Positions 6,869-15,489 are shown, counted from the first letter of the stretch. The stretch: 17,572 bases of DNA from JAAFHN01 sp031421855 (GCA_031421855.1 JANOPN010000018.1:1-17572); one strand, 5' to 3'. Notes: generated by a model not told the origin, from the sequence alone. Numbers and translations: made by a program.

Positions 6869-7573
6869 ATGAGCATTCCACACCACATCGCCATCGTCAT
6901 GGACGGCAATGGCCGCTGGGCGACCAAGCGATTTTTGCCGCGTGTGGCTGGGCACAAGCAAGGCGTTGAGGCGCTGCGCAAGTGCGCGCGTGCTTGTCAA
7001 GCGCGTGGCGTGAAGGTGTTGACGGTTTTTGCTTTCAGTTCAGAGAACTGGAACCGCCCACCCGACGAGGTGTCGGGCTTGATGGAGTTGTTTGGCGGTG
7101 CGCTGGTGCGCGAGGTGCCTGACTTGCTAGCGCAAGGCGTGCGTTTGTGCATCGTCGGTGACCGCACAGGTTTGAGCGACAAACTCGTCGCCGCTTTGGT
7201 CGAGGCTGAGCGGCGAACGGCACACAACGACTCTTTGGTCTTTAACGTGTGCTTCAATTACGGCGGCAGGTGGGACATTGCCCAAGCTGCGAACCAATTG
7301 ATAGCCAAGGGTTTGGCAGTGACCGAGATGTCAATGCACCAACACATGGCCTTGTCGCACGTGCCTGACCCGGATTTGATGATCAGAACGGGCGGCGAGA
7401 TGCGCATCAGCAATTTTTTGCTTTGGCAATGTGCGTACAGCGAGTTGGTGTTCACCGACACCTTGTGGCCCGAGTTCGACGACGCGGCGCTGGACGGCGC
7501 AATTGCGGTTTTTTCGCGGCGCGAGCGGCGGTTTGGTCAGACTTCCGAGCAAGTGGGCGCAAGCGCCTCGTAA
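6869..7573 (+). CDS. uppS: undecaprenyl diphosphate synthase (cis-prenyltransferase)
   Basis: This enzyme condenses isopentenyl units onto farnesyl diphosphate to make the C55 carrier for peptidoglycan and other wall polymers. The N-terminus carries VMDGNGRWA (residues 10-18), with the catalytic aspartate at 12, then GHKQG. Later come FAFSSENWNRP, FNYGGRWDI and IRTGGEMRISNFLLWQ, with the substrate-binding Arg-x-x-x-Arg-x-Ser region near the C-terminus. At 234 residues it is somewhat shorter than the E. coli enzyme. No strong ribosome site precedes ATG 6869. The gap from frr is only 27 bases, so read-through from frr is expected. It supplies lipid carrier in the same operon as the isoprenoid gene dxr. 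Confidence 0.97.
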   Translation: MSIPHHIAIVMDGNGRWATKRFLPRVAGHKQGVEALRKCARACQARGVKVLTVFAFSSENWNRPPDEVSGLMELFGGALVREVPDLLAQGVRLCIVGDRTGLSDKLVAALVEAERRTAHNDSLVFNVCFNYGGRWDIAQAANQLIAKGLAVTEMSMHQHMALSHVPDPDLMIRTGGEMRISNFLLWQCAYSELVFTDTLWPEFDDAALDGAIAVFSRRERRFGQTSEQVGASAS

Positions 7574-7585
7574 TCCGAAAAACAC

Positions 7586-8458
7586 ATGCTCATTCAACGA
7601 ATCATCACGGCAGTTGCGCTGCTTGCGATTTTGCTGCCCGCGCTGTTTGCATCAACCGCCTTGCCATTTGTGGTGTGCGCATGGGTGTTGCTCAGTTTGG
7701 GTGCTTGGGAATGGGCGCGGCTCAATGGCTTGGCATTTGGTGGCTCGGTGGTCTATGCGCTGGTTTGCGCAGTTTTGTGCTTTGTGGCCTATTTCTTGTC
7801 CTGGACTCAAGGCTTTGGCGGCGTCTGGGCCTCAGTTTGGCTGGTGGTCGGCGCGGCTTGGGTTTTGGGCGGAGCGTGGTGCTTGGCCAAAGGCGTTGTG
7901 GGTTGGGCGGGGCTGTCGCAGGTCTTTCGATTGGGGCTTGGCTTGGCGGTGCTTTTCACGGCTTGGCTGGCGGTGGCTCAGTCGCGCCAGATCGGCGCGA
8001 ACTTTTTGTTGTCGGCGATGGCCTTGGTTTGGGTGGCAGACATCGGTGCGTATGCGGGCGGGCGCATGTTGTCCAAACACTGGCCGGTGAAGCTTGCGCC
8101 CGCGATCAGCCCCGGTAAAACGTGGGTCGGTGCGATCAGCGGTGTGGTTTGCAGCTTTGGCTTGGCGCTGTTGTGGGTGTGGGCCGATCGCACTTGGGGT
8201 TCGGTGCTGGGCGCGAGCAGTTTGCCCAGCCGACTCTTGAGCGCAGGTCCGCACTTGCTCTTGGTCGGGATTGTCTTTTTGGTGGCGATGGCGATTGTTG
8301 GCGATTTGTTTGAGTCGCTGATGAAACGCGCCGCTGGTGCGAAGGACTCAAGCCGCTTGTTGCCGGGTCACGGCGGCGTGTTGGACCGCGTTGATGCGCT
8401 GTTGCCAGCGATTCCACTGGCCTTGATGTTGGCGGCTTTGTTGGAGCGCGTTGGATGA
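7586..8458 (+). CDS. cdsA: phosphatidate cytidylyltransferase
   Basis: CDP-diglyceride synthase makes CDP-diacylglycerol from phosphatidic acid and CTP, the branch point of phospholipid synthesis, in the inner membrane. The protein of 290 residues is very hydrophobic, with several membrane segments from the first residues onward. The family signature is complete near the C-terminus: S-L-M-K-R, then K-D, then PGHGGVLDRVD. ATG 7586 lies 12 bases after the uppS stop. The gene ends in an ATGA overlap with dxr, so the two are probably translationally coupled. Long open frames in the other two plus-strand frames here are shadows caused by its composition. Confidence 0.96.
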   Translation: MLIQRIITAVALLAILLPALFASTALPFVVCAWVLLSLGAWEWARLNGLAFGGSVVYALVCAVLCFVAYFLSWTQGFGGVWASVWLVVGAAWVLGGAWCLAKGVVGWAGLSQVFRLGLGLAVLFTAWLAVAQSRQIGANFLLSAMALVWVADIGAYAGGRMLSKHWPVKLAPAISPGKTWVGAISGVVCSFGLALLWVWADRTWGSVLGASSLPSRLLSAGPHLLLVGIVFLVAMAIVGDLFESLMKRAAGAKDSSRLLPGHGGVLDRVDALLPAIPLALMLAALLERVG

Positions 8459-9651
8459 GCGGGGTGTTGGGCTCGCGGCTTCGCGTCGCCGTGATGGGGT
8501 CGACCGGCTCCATTGGTGTCAACACCTTGGATGTGATGGCGCGGCACCCGGATCTATTTGAGGTGTTCGCTTTGGTGGCAAACACCAAAGTGGATGAGCT
8601 GTTCGCCCAGTGCGTTAAGTACCGTCCCAAGCACGCCGTGATGGCAGACGTTGCCAGTGGACGTGCCCTGGAGCAAAAAATCAAGTCTTCTGGCCTGTTG
8701 GTCACGGTATCCATTGGTGTTGATGCTATGAATATAGTAGCATCTCACCCCGAGACTGATGCGGTCATGGCCGCAATAGTCGGCGCGGCTGGATTGCCGT
8801 CGACTCTCGCTGCGGCGCGCGCAGGTAAGCGAGTCATGTTGGCCAACAAAGAAGCCCTCGTTGTCGGCGGTGATCTCTTTTTGGCCGCCGTGCAAGCCGG
8901 TGGCGCGACCATGCTGCCGATTGACAGCGAGCACTGCGCGATCTTTCAGTCGTTGCCCGAAGACCCGAAAACTTGGACTGCGCGCATTGAAAAGATCATT
9001 TTGACCGGCTCGGGCGGGCCATTTCGCACCCGCGCGCTGAGTACGTTCAAAGACATCACCCCTGCCGAGGCGGTCGCGCACCCGAACTGGGTCATGGGAA
9101 AGAAGATCTCGGTCGACTCAGCCACGATGATGAACAAGGCCTTGGAGGTGATCGAGGCCAAGTATTTGTTTGGCGTGACGCCTGAACAGCTTGAAGTCGT
9201 CATCCATCCCCAATCGGTCATCCACAGCATGGTGCAGTACCCTGATGCTTCGGTGGTCGCGCAATTGGGCACGCCCGACATGCGAACGCCTATCGCTTAT
9301 GGCCTGAGCTGGCCCAATCGCATCGACAGCGGCGCAGCGCGGCTGGATTTCGCTGCGATGCAAAACCTCACGTTTGAGGCACCGGACCCGGCCCGTTTTC
9401 CGGGTTTGCCGCTGGCTTGGCAGGTTTTGCGCGCGGCGCCGGGCACGCCGTGTGTGCTCAATGCCGCCAATGAGGTCGCGGTGCAGGCGTTTTTAGAGGG
9501 GCGGATTCGCTTCGATCATGTGCATGCGGTAAATCTTGCAACTTTGGAGGCGGTTTTGCCCCCAAGCATCCATGGATTGGATGATCTACTGGATTTGGAT
9601 ACGCAGGCGCGAGCTGCCGCGAATGACTGCGTGAAGGGCTTGCAACGATGA
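8455..9651 (+). CDS. dxr: 1-deoxy-D-xylulose 5-phosphate reductoisomerase
   Basis: DXR makes 2-C-methyl-D-erythritol 4-phosphate with NADPH, the first committed step of the MEP isoprenoid route. GSTGSIG (residues 15-21) is the NADPH loop. PIDSEH (155-160) gives the metal ligands Asp157 and Glu159, followed by CAIFQ where most homologues have Asn-Ala-Ile-Phe-Gln. GSGGPFR, HPNWVMGKKISVDSATMMNK, HPQSVIHSMV and NAANEVAV are all present. At 398 residues it is normal length. It overlaps cdsA and rseP by ATGA at both ends. Residues 73-97 are encoded by a stretch resembling the dispersed repeat around dadA (copy R3), yet the length matches the family, so function should be intact. Confidence 0.98.
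   Translation: MSGVLGSRLRVAVMGSTGSIGVNTLDVMARHPDLFEVFALVANTKVDELFAQCVKYRPKHAVMADVASGRALEQKIKSSGLLVTVSIGVDAMNIVASHPETDAVMAAIVGAAGLPSTLAAARAGKRVMLANKEALVVGGDLFLAAVQAGGATMLPIDSEHCAIFQSLPEDPKTWTARIEKIILTGSGGPFRTRALSTFKDITPAEAVAHPNWVMGKKISVDSATMMNKALEVIEAKYLFGVTPEQLEVVIHPQSVIHSMVQYPDASVVAQLGTPDMRTPIAYGLSWPNRIDSGAARLDFAAMQNLTFEAPDPARFPGLPLAWQVLRAAPGTPCVLNAANEVAVQAFLEGRIRFDHVHAVNLATLEAVLPPSIHGLDDLLDLDTQARAAANDCVKGLQR
8671..8744 (+). repeat. dispersed repeat copy R3, in frame inside dxr
   Basis: This stretch of dxr aligns without gaps to copy R2: GAG..AAAAATCA, then TTGGTCAC, ATC.ATTGG and TGCTAT, and the end ATC. By hand count, 35 of the 47 core bases (8698-8744) agree. It ends in a clean inverted repeat, GATGCTA (8722-8728) with TAGCATC (8738-8744). 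Codons follow the same frame as copy R4. Because DXR proteins naturally have a G-V-D-A and a V-A-S-H-P segment here, part of the match could be chance. Confidence 0.6.
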
Positions 9652-11033
9652 TCGTCACCGTGTTGTCGTTTTTGCTCGCGCTGGGGATTTTGGTTGCCAT
9701 TCACGAATACGGTCACTACCGCATGGCGGTGGCGTGTGGTGTGAAAGTGTTGCGGTTCTCGGTTGGTTTTGGCAAGCCGCTGATCACCTGGAAGCGCGCC
9801 GGCAACGACACCGAGTTCGCGATTTGCGCCTTGCCTTTAGGCGGCTACGTGCGCATGCTCGATGAGCGCGAGGGGCCGGTGGATGCGCAGGAGCGAGGAC
9901 GTGCGTTCAATACCCAGCCATTGCGCAGCCGAGTCGCAATTGTCGCGGCTGGGCCGCTGGCTAATTTGGTTTTGGCGGTCGCACTGTACGCCGTTGTGGC
10001 GTGGGTTGGGCAACGCGAAGCCGAGCCGGTACTGAGCTCACCGGTAGCCGGATCAATCGCTGACCGAGCGGGCCTGCGTGCGCAAGACCGGGTGTTGTCG
10101 GTGCAGCGTGTCAGCGGCGACGCGGATCGCTCTGCGGTGGTGGATGTCGTGTCATTTGAAGAACTGATGTGGCAAGTCACCCGAGCAGCGATTGATCGCG
10201 TGGACTTGGCCTTGACCGTCAAGCCCGACGGAGCAGTGATGGGCCGCGAGCGCATCATGGCTTTGTCAAAGGCAGACACCCAATTGGTTGACGCGCGGCT
10301 GATGCGCCAAATCGGCATCATGGCCCCGTACTCATCGGCGCAATTGGGTGAAATCATGCCCGACGGCGCAGCCCAAAAAGCCGGGCTGAAAAGCGGCGAT
10401 CAAGTATTGAGCGTGGACGGCATTGCGGTTGACGACGCTCACGCGCTGCGCGAGCGCATTCGCGCAAACCCGGGGCAAACCCAAATCTGGCAACTTCGCC
10501 GCGCTGGACAAGCCATGGAGATCAGCGTCACACCGGCAAAAGTCGCCGTCACCAAGCCCTTGGCAGGTGAGCCAGCAGCGTTCGGCCGCGTCGGCGCCGT
10601 GGTCGGTGCATTGCCTGCGGCAATCGTCGTTCGCAAGGGCGCGTTTGACGGCTTGTGGAGCGGAATTGAGCGAACCTGGGACACCAGCATCGTGAGTCTG
10701 CGTCTATTTGGCCGCATGTTGATTGGCGAGGCATCTCTTAAAAACCTCAGCGGTCCGCTGACGATTGCGGACTACGCCGGTAAGTCGGCTCAAATGGGGT
10801 TGATCGAGTTTTTGAAGTTTTTGGCCTTGGTGAGCGTGAGTTTGGGCGTGCTCAACCTGCTGCCACTGCCCGTGCTTGACGGCGGGCACCTCATGTATTA
10901 TTTGTGGGAGGGGGTGACAGGATCCCCGATCTCTGATGAATGGCAAAACCGCTTGCAACGCGGTGGTGTCGCGCTGCTGATGCTGATGATGTCAGTTGCA
11001 CTTTTTAACGACTTCACTCGCTTGTTGGGCTGA
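9648..11033 (+). CDS. rseP: site-2 zinc metalloprotease RseP
   Basis: RseP is an inner-membrane protease that cuts anti-sigma factors inside the membrane during the envelope stress response and clears signal-peptide remnants. The first membrane helix holds the zinc motif HEYGH (residues 19-23), and the third zinc ligand lies in LPVLDGGH (Asp411). Two PDZ domains lie between; the second is clear in AAQKAGLKSGDQVLSVDG, while the first (SIADRAGLRAQDRVLSV) is followed by an acidic linker. A final membrane segment ends near residue 455. At 461 residues it is close to E. coli RseP (450). ATG 9648 overlaps the dxr stop by ATGA. It sits next to bamA and skp, as in most proteobacteria. Confidence 0.96.
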   Translation: MIVTVLSFLLALGILVAIHEYGHYRMAVACGVKVLRFSVGFGKPLITWKRAGNDTEFAICALPLGGYVRMLDEREGPVDAQERGRAFNTQPLRSRVAIVAAGPLANLVLAVALYAVVAWVGQREAEPVLSSPVAGSIADRAGLRAQDRVLSVQRVSGDADRSAVVDVVSFEELMWQVTRAAIDRVDLALTVKPDGAVMGRERIMALSKADTQLVDARLMRQIGIMAPYSSAQLGEIMPDGAAQKAGLKSGDQVLSVDGIAVDDAHALRERIRANPGQTQIWQLRRAGQAMEISVTPAKVAVTKPLAGEPAAFGRVGAVVGALPAAIVVRKGAFDGLWSGIERTWDTSIVSLRLFGRMLIGEASLKNLSGPLTIADYAGKSAQMGLIEFLKFLALVSVSLGVLNLLPLPVLDGGHLMYYLWEGVTGSPISDEWQNRLQRGGVALLMLMMSVALFNDFTRLLG

Positions 11034-11081
11034 ACCAAGCCCACGCGAGAGCCCAAAACAGAGCCCCTGAACGAGAAACCC

Positions 11082-13376
11082 ATGATTGCTCCAAAAAAGT
11101 CTTTTTTTCGCCGTGCCGCGTGCGCAAGTGCGGCGTTGCTGCTGGTCGCCAGCGCCCTGGCGGCCGATCCGTTCACGGTTGCTGACATCCGTGTCGAGGG
11201 TTTGCAGCGCGTCGAGCCTGGAACCGTGTTCGCGACCTTGCCCTTTCGGGTGGGCGACAGCTACAACGACGACCGAGGCGCTTCGGGCATTCGGGCACTT
11301 TTTGGCTTGGGGTTGTTCGTCGATGTGCGGGTCGAGATCAAAGGCAATGTTGTCACCGTCATCGTACAAGAGCGTCCCACCATCGCCGAGGTTGATTTTT
11401 CGGGCTTGAAAGAGTTTGACAAAGACACCCTGCGCAAGTCACTCAAAGATGTGGGATTGGCCGATGGCCGACCCTACGATAAAGCGCTGGTCGATAAGGC
11501 CGAGCAAGAGCTCAAGCGCCAATACATCAACCGAAGCCTCTACGGCGCGGAAATCGTCAGCACCGTCACGCCCATTGAGCGCAACCGCGTGAATTTGAGC
11601 TTTTCTGTGATCGAGGGCGATGTTGCCAAGATCAAGTCAATCAACATCGTTGGTAACCAAGCGTTCAGCACGGGTACCTTGCGCGATCAATTTGAGCAAG
11701 ACACGCCAGGCTACTTGAGTTGGTACACCAAGACCGACCGTTACTCAAGAGCCAAACTCAACGCCGATTTAGAGACCGTGCGCGCCTACTATTTGCAACG
11801 CGGCTATTTGGAGATGAAGATCGACTCGACCCAAGTCGCGATTTCGCCAGACAAGCAAGACATCACGATCACGATCAACATCACCGAAGGCCAACGCTTC
11901 GCCGTATCCGACATCAAGTTGGAAGGCAATTATTTGGGCAAGGAGGAGTCGTTCAAAACCTTGGTCGCTATTCGCCCCGGTGAGGCCTACAACGCCGACT
12001 TGGTGACTCGCACCACCAAGGCGTTTAGCGATTATTTTGCGACCTTTGGCTACGCGTTTGCGCAAATTGAGGTCCGCCCCGATATCGACCGCGCCAACAA
12101 CCGCGCAAGTTTTGTGCTGCGCGCAGATCCGGGTCGCCGCGCTTACGTGCGCCGCGTGATCGTGAGTGGCAACACCATCACCCGCGACGCGGTGATTCGC
12201 CGTGAATTTCGTCAGTTTGAGAGCTCGTGGTACGACGGCGACAAGATCAAGCTGTCGCGGGACCGCGTCGACCGTTTGGGTTACTTCAAAGATGTCAACA
12301 TCGAGACCCAAGACGTGCCCGGTGCACCCGATCAAGTCGACATAGTCATCACCGTGGTCGAAAAGCCCACGGGTAACTTCACCATTGGCGCCGGTTTCTC
12401 AAGTGCTGAAAAGCTCAGCCTGTCCACCAGCATCAAGCAAGACAACGTGTTTGGTTCGGGCAATTATTTGGGGTTGGACGTCAACACCAGCAGCACCGCG
12501 CGCACGTTTGCCATCTCAACAGTCGATCCTTACTTCACCAAAGACGGCATTTCTCGCGCCATTGAGGCGTACTATCGCACGACCCGGCCGCTCAATGAGT
12601 CGGGGGGCGACTACCGCCTGAACACGGCGGGTGCCTCGCTGAGATTTGGTGTGCCATTTGCTGAGTACGACACGGTGTTTTTTGGGCTGGGCTTGGAGCG
12701 AATCAAAATCGTACCCGGTAATAATTTGCCGGCTTCATATTTGGCATACGCCTACAACTCGGGCTACACCAGCACCACCTACCCGCTCACGGTGGGTTGG
12801 TCACGCGACGACCGCGACAATTTGCTTACGCCCAACAAAGGGCGCTTGACTCGCTTGAACGGCGAAATGGCTTTGTTTGGCGATGTCCGGTTTGTTCGCA
12901 CCACGGCGCAGTATCAAGAGTATTTCCCGATCACGAAACGGTTCACCGTCGCACTCAATGCCGATGTTGGGTTCGGGCGCGGGTTGAATGGCCAGTCGTT
13001 TCCCGTGTTTCGCAACGTCTACTCGGGCGGCTTGGGTACCGTTCGCGGGTTTGAGCAAAACAGCTTGGGCCCACGCGACGTGACAGGCTCGTATGTTGGT
13101 GGCTCTAAAAAGCTCAACTTCAACGCCGAAGTGCTCACGCCTTTGCCGGGCGCGGGTAACGACAAAAGCCTTCGTTTGTACGCGTTTGTCGATGCCGGTA
13201 ACGTGTACGGTGAAAACGAAAAGCTTGATTTCAGCACCTTGCGGGCTTCGTATGGTGGCGGTTTGAGCTGGATTTCACCCGCTGGGCCACTGCGATTCGC
13301 TCTGGCGCGCCCTTGGCGCTCATTCAGCGGCGATAGAATTCAGAAATTCCAGTTCCAAGTCGGCAACTCGTTCTAG
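11082..13376 (+). CDS. bamA: outer membrane protein assembly factor BamA
   Basis: BamA is the central, essential subunit of the outer-membrane BAM complex, which inserts beta-barrel proteins. A signal peptide covers about residues 1-27, ending ALA before ADPF. Five POTRA domains follow to about residue 425, each with a G-rich strand turn such as VEGLQRV, IVGNQAFS or VSGNTITRD. The rest is the Omp85 barrel, with the invariant VRGF in loop 6 at residues 654-657. The last strand ends FQFQVGNSF, giving the C-terminal phenylalanine that is the BAM recognition signal. The length of 764 residues is normal (E. coli 810). A GAGAAA lies just upstream of ATG 11082. It is followed by its periplasmic partner skp after 22 bases. 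Confidence 0.98.
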   Translation: MIAPKKSFFRRAACASAALLLVASALAADPFTVADIRVEGLQRVEPGTVFATLPFRVGDSYNDDRGASGIRALFGLGLFVDVRVEIKGNVVTVIVQERPTIAEVDFSGLKEFDKDTLRKSLKDVGLADGRPYDKALVDKAEQELKRQYINRSLYGAEIVSTVTPIERNRVNLSFSVIEGDVAKIKSINIVGNQAFSTGTLRDQFEQDTPGYLSWYTKTDRYSRAKLNADLETVRAYYLQRGYLEMKIDSTQVAISPDKQDITITINITEGQRFAVSDIKLEGNYLGKEESFKTLVAIRPGEAYNADLVTRTTKAFSDYFATFGYAFAQIEVRPDIDRANNRASFVLRADPGRRAYVRRVIVSGNTITRDAVIRREFRQFESSWYDGDKIKLSRDRVDRLGYFKDVNIETQDVPGAPDQVDIVITVVEKPTGNFTIGAGFSSAEKLSLSTSIKQDNVFGSGNYLGLDVNTSSTARTFAISTVDPYFTKDGISRAIEAYYRTTRPLNESGGDYRLNTAGASLRFGVPFAEYDTVFFGLGLERIKIVPGNNLPASYLAYAYNSGYTSTTYPLTVGWSRDDRDNLLTPNKGRLTRLNGEMALFGDVRFVRTTAQYQEYFPITKRFTVALNADVGFGRGLNGQSFPVFRNVYSGGLGTVRGFEQNSLGPRDVTGSYVGGSKKLNFNAEVLTPLPGAGNDKSLRLYAFVDAGNVYGENEKLDFSTLRASYGGGLSWISPAGPLRFALARPWRSFSGDRIQKFQFQVGNSF

Positions 13377-13398
13377 TCTCATTGAAAGAAGTCTCATC

Positions 13399-13896
13399 AT
13401 GTTCGTTCGTTTGATTGCAGTTGCCACGCTCGCCCTTGCTGGGTCGGCAGCGATGGCGCAAGAGTTCCGCATTGGCTACGTCAGCACTGATCGCATTTTT
13501 CGCGAAGCCAATATGTCCAAGGTGGCACAAGGCAAGCTTGAGGCCGAGTTCGCCAAGCGCGAGACCGAGCTGGCTGCGGTGGGTAACACCTTGAAGACCG
13601 CTGGCGAAAAGTATGAGCGTGAGGCGCCAACCCTGTCTGAGACCCAACGCCAAACCCGCCAGCGCAGTTTGACTGAGCAAGACCGCGAGTTTCAGCGCAA
13701 GCGCCGCGAGTTTCAAGAAGACTTGAACGCCCGCAAGAACGAAGAATTGCAAACCGTGTTGGAGCGCGCCAACCGCATGGTTCGGCAAGTTGCCGAAGCT
13801 GAAAAGTACGACTTGGTGTTGCAAGAGGCTGTGTACATTGCGCCCAAACATGACATCACCGAAAAAGTGATTGCGGCGTTGAACGCTGCCAAATAA
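13399..13896 (+). CDS. skp: periplasmic chaperone Skp/OmpH family
   Basis: Skp is a trimeric periplasmic chaperone that holds unfolded outer-membrane proteins on their way to BamA. A signal peptide covers residues 1-20, ending A-M-A before QEF. The mature part opens with IGYVSTDRIF, the conserved first strand of the family, followed by a long charged coiled-coil (about residues 45-125) and the closing segment YDLVLQEAVYI. The length of 165 residues is typical. AAAGAAG lies just before ATG 13399. The bamA-skp-lpxD order is the standard one. Confidence 0.95.
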   Translation: MFVRLIAVATLALAGSAAMAQEFRIGYVSTDRIFREANMSKVAQGKLEAEFAKRETELAAVGNTLKTAGEKYEREAPTLSETQRQTRQRSLTEQDREFQRKRREFQEDLNARKNEELQTVLERANRMVRQVAEAEKYDLVLQEAVYIAPKHDITEKVIAALNAAK

Positions 13897-13909
13897 GGAT
13901 CGCTCGCTC

Positions 13910-15007
13910 ATGAGCGACAACGCTTCGCTCGTGGGTGGCGGTGTCACGCTATTCGAGTTGGTCGCGGCGCTCCCCCATGGCGGCGATGCCGTGCTTCATG
14001 GCAATCCCGAGCTGGTCATTGCGCGAATTGCGCCGCTTGAACTTGCCGGGCCGGGCGACATCGCTTTTTTAAGCCACGCCAAGTACGCGCAGCGACTGGA
14101 CACCACGCAAGCAAGTTGCGTGATTCTTGCCCCCGAGCAGCTTGCGCGCGCTCAGTCCGCGCGGCAGGGTGATTTGAGCGCCGCATTCGTTTGCACACCC
14201 GCACCGTATTTGTATTTTGCCCGCCTCACACAGTGGTGGAAAGCTCGCCAAGACGAGTCCGCACCGTCGGGTCGCATCCACCCCAGCGCCGTCATTGACC
14301 CCAGCGCCTCGCTGCACCCAACCGCTCGAATTGGTGCACTGTGCGTCATCGGCGCGAGCGCATCGGTCGGCGAGGGCACCACGTTGCATGCGCGGGTGAC
14401 GTTGGCAAGCGGTTGCCGCATCGGCGCGCGCTGCATTGTTCACAGCGGCGCGGTTATTGGTGCGGACGGTTTTGGGTTTGCGCCTCGAGCCGACAAAAGC
14501 TGGGAAAAAATCGAGCAGCTCGGCGCAGTCGTGATCGGTGACGATGTCGAGATCGGGGCCAACACCTGCATCGACCGCGGTGCCTTGCAAGACACCCTCA
14601 TCGAAGACGGCGTGAAGCTTGACAACCTCGTGCAAATCGGGCACAACGTTCGCATCGGCGCGCACTCGGCGCTGGCGGGTTGCGCAGGGGTCGCCGGCAG
14701 CGCCGTGATTGGCAAGCGTTGCACCATTGGCGGTGGCGCAGTCGTGCTGGGGCACCTCACCTTGGTTGATGATGTGCACATATCGGCCAGCACGACCGTG
14801 ATGCGCAGCTTGCTCAAGGCGGGCAATTACAGCGGGATCTTTCCCGTTGACGACAACGCCAGCTGGGAGCGCAACGCCGCACATGTGCGCCGACTCGACG
14901 CGTCGCGTGATCAATCGCGGGCGCAAATGCAAGCCCTTCAGCGGCGCGTTGACCAGTTAGAAGCCAGCGTTCAAGTGCTGACTAACGCGCAGCGCTCCCA
15001 AACCTGA
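13910..15007 (+). CDS. lpxD: UDP-3-O-(3-hydroxyacyl)glucosamine N-acyltransferase
   Basis: LpxD adds the second 3-hydroxyacyl chain, N-linked, in lipid A synthesis, using acyl-ACP in the cytoplasm. An N-terminal uridine-binding domain (to about residue 115) contains GPGDIAFL. A left-handed beta-helix of hexapeptide repeats follows (about 120-300). The catalytic histidine is His245 in VQIGHNVRIG. The C-terminal helix region (about 325-360) is rich in charged and Gln residues, with coiled-coil character. The length of 365 residues is slightly more than E. coli (341). AAGGA lies 10 bases before ATG 13910. It is followed by fabZ, which makes acyl chains for the same ACP pool. Confidence 0.97.
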   Translation: MSDNASLVGGGVTLFELVAALPHGGDAVLHGNPELVIARIAPLELAGPGDIAFLSHAKYAQRLDTTQASCVILAPEQLARAQSARQGDLSAAFVCTPAPYLYFARLTQWWKARQDESAPSGRIHPSAVIDPSASLHPTARIGALCVIGASASVGEGTTLHARVTLASGCRIGARCIVHSGAVIGADGFGFAPRADKSWEKIEQLGAVVIGDDVEIGANTCIDRGALQDTLIEDGVKLDNLVQIGHNVRIGAHSALAGCAGVAGSAVIGKRCTIGGGAVVLGHLTLVDDVHISASTTVMRSLLKAGNYSGIFPVDDNASWERNAAHVRRLDASRDQSRAQMQALQRRVDQLEASVQVLTNAQRSQT

Positions 15008-15037
15008 TTCACCTGTAAAACCGAGGTCAACTCACCC

Positions 15038-15481
15038 ATGGACATCCATCAAATCCTCAAAAAACTGCCGCATCGCTACCCGATTTTGTTGGTCGACCGC
15101 GTGCTCGAGATCGAAAAAGGCAAGCGCATCAAGGCTTTGAAAAACGTCACCATCAATGAGCCGCATTTCACGGGGCATTTTCCGCATCGCCCGGTCATGC
15201 CTGGCGTGCTGATATTGGAAGCCATGGCCCAAGCAGCTGCCTTGTTGGCGTTTGACACCCTGGGCGTTACGCCTGATGACAACACCGTCTACTACTTTGC
15301 GGGCATTGATGGGGCGCGATTCAAGCGTCCAGTCGAGCCGGGTGACCAACTCATCATGGACGTCACGCTCGACCGCATGAAAGCCGGCATTTTCAAGTTC
15401 AAAGGTCGCGCCATGGTGGGGGACGCCTTGGCCTGCGAGGCCGAGTTGATGTGCACCATGCGCACGATTGCGCCGCAGTGA
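15038..15481 (+). CDS. fabZ: 3-hydroxyacyl-[acyl-carrier-protein] dehydratase FabZ
   Basis: FabZ dehydrates 3-hydroxyacyl-ACP in fatty acid elongation and competes with LpxA and LpxD for the same substrate. The hot-dog fold signature GHFPHRPVMPGVLILEAMAQ gives the catalytic histidine at 47 and glutamate at 61. The upstream LPHRYPILLVDRV and downstream FKRPVEPGDQL are conserved. At 147 residues it is full length. It begins 30 bases after lpxD and ends 8 bases before the lpxA ATG, and the balance of membrane lipid and lipid A is commonly set by these neighbours. Confidence 0.98.
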   Translation: MDIHQILKKLPHRYPILLVDRVLEIEKGKRIKALKNVTINEPHFTGHFPHRPVMPGVLILEAMAQAAALLAFDTLGVTPDDNTVYYFAGIDGARFKRPVEPGDQLIMDVTLDRMKAGIFKFKGRAMVGDALACEAELMCTMRTIAPQ

Positions 15482-15489
15482 GTATTGGC

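Noticed and set aside
7295..7345. Possible fifth repeat copy in uppS: minus strand has GGTCAC and GCTATCAA
   Set aside because: The two blocks are 13 bases apart instead of 19, the middle does not match, and the encoded residues fit the uppS family, so chance is more likely.
7423..8118. Long open frames overlapping cdsA in the other two plus frames
   Set aside because: They are composition shadows. The cdsA frame has the complete CDP-diglyceride synthase signature, while the others show no known domain.
8925..8950. Cys in place of Asn in the DSEHxAIFQ segment of DXR
   Set aside because: The metal ligands Asp157 and Glu159 are intact and this residue is not a catalytic ligand, so it is probably a neutral substitution.
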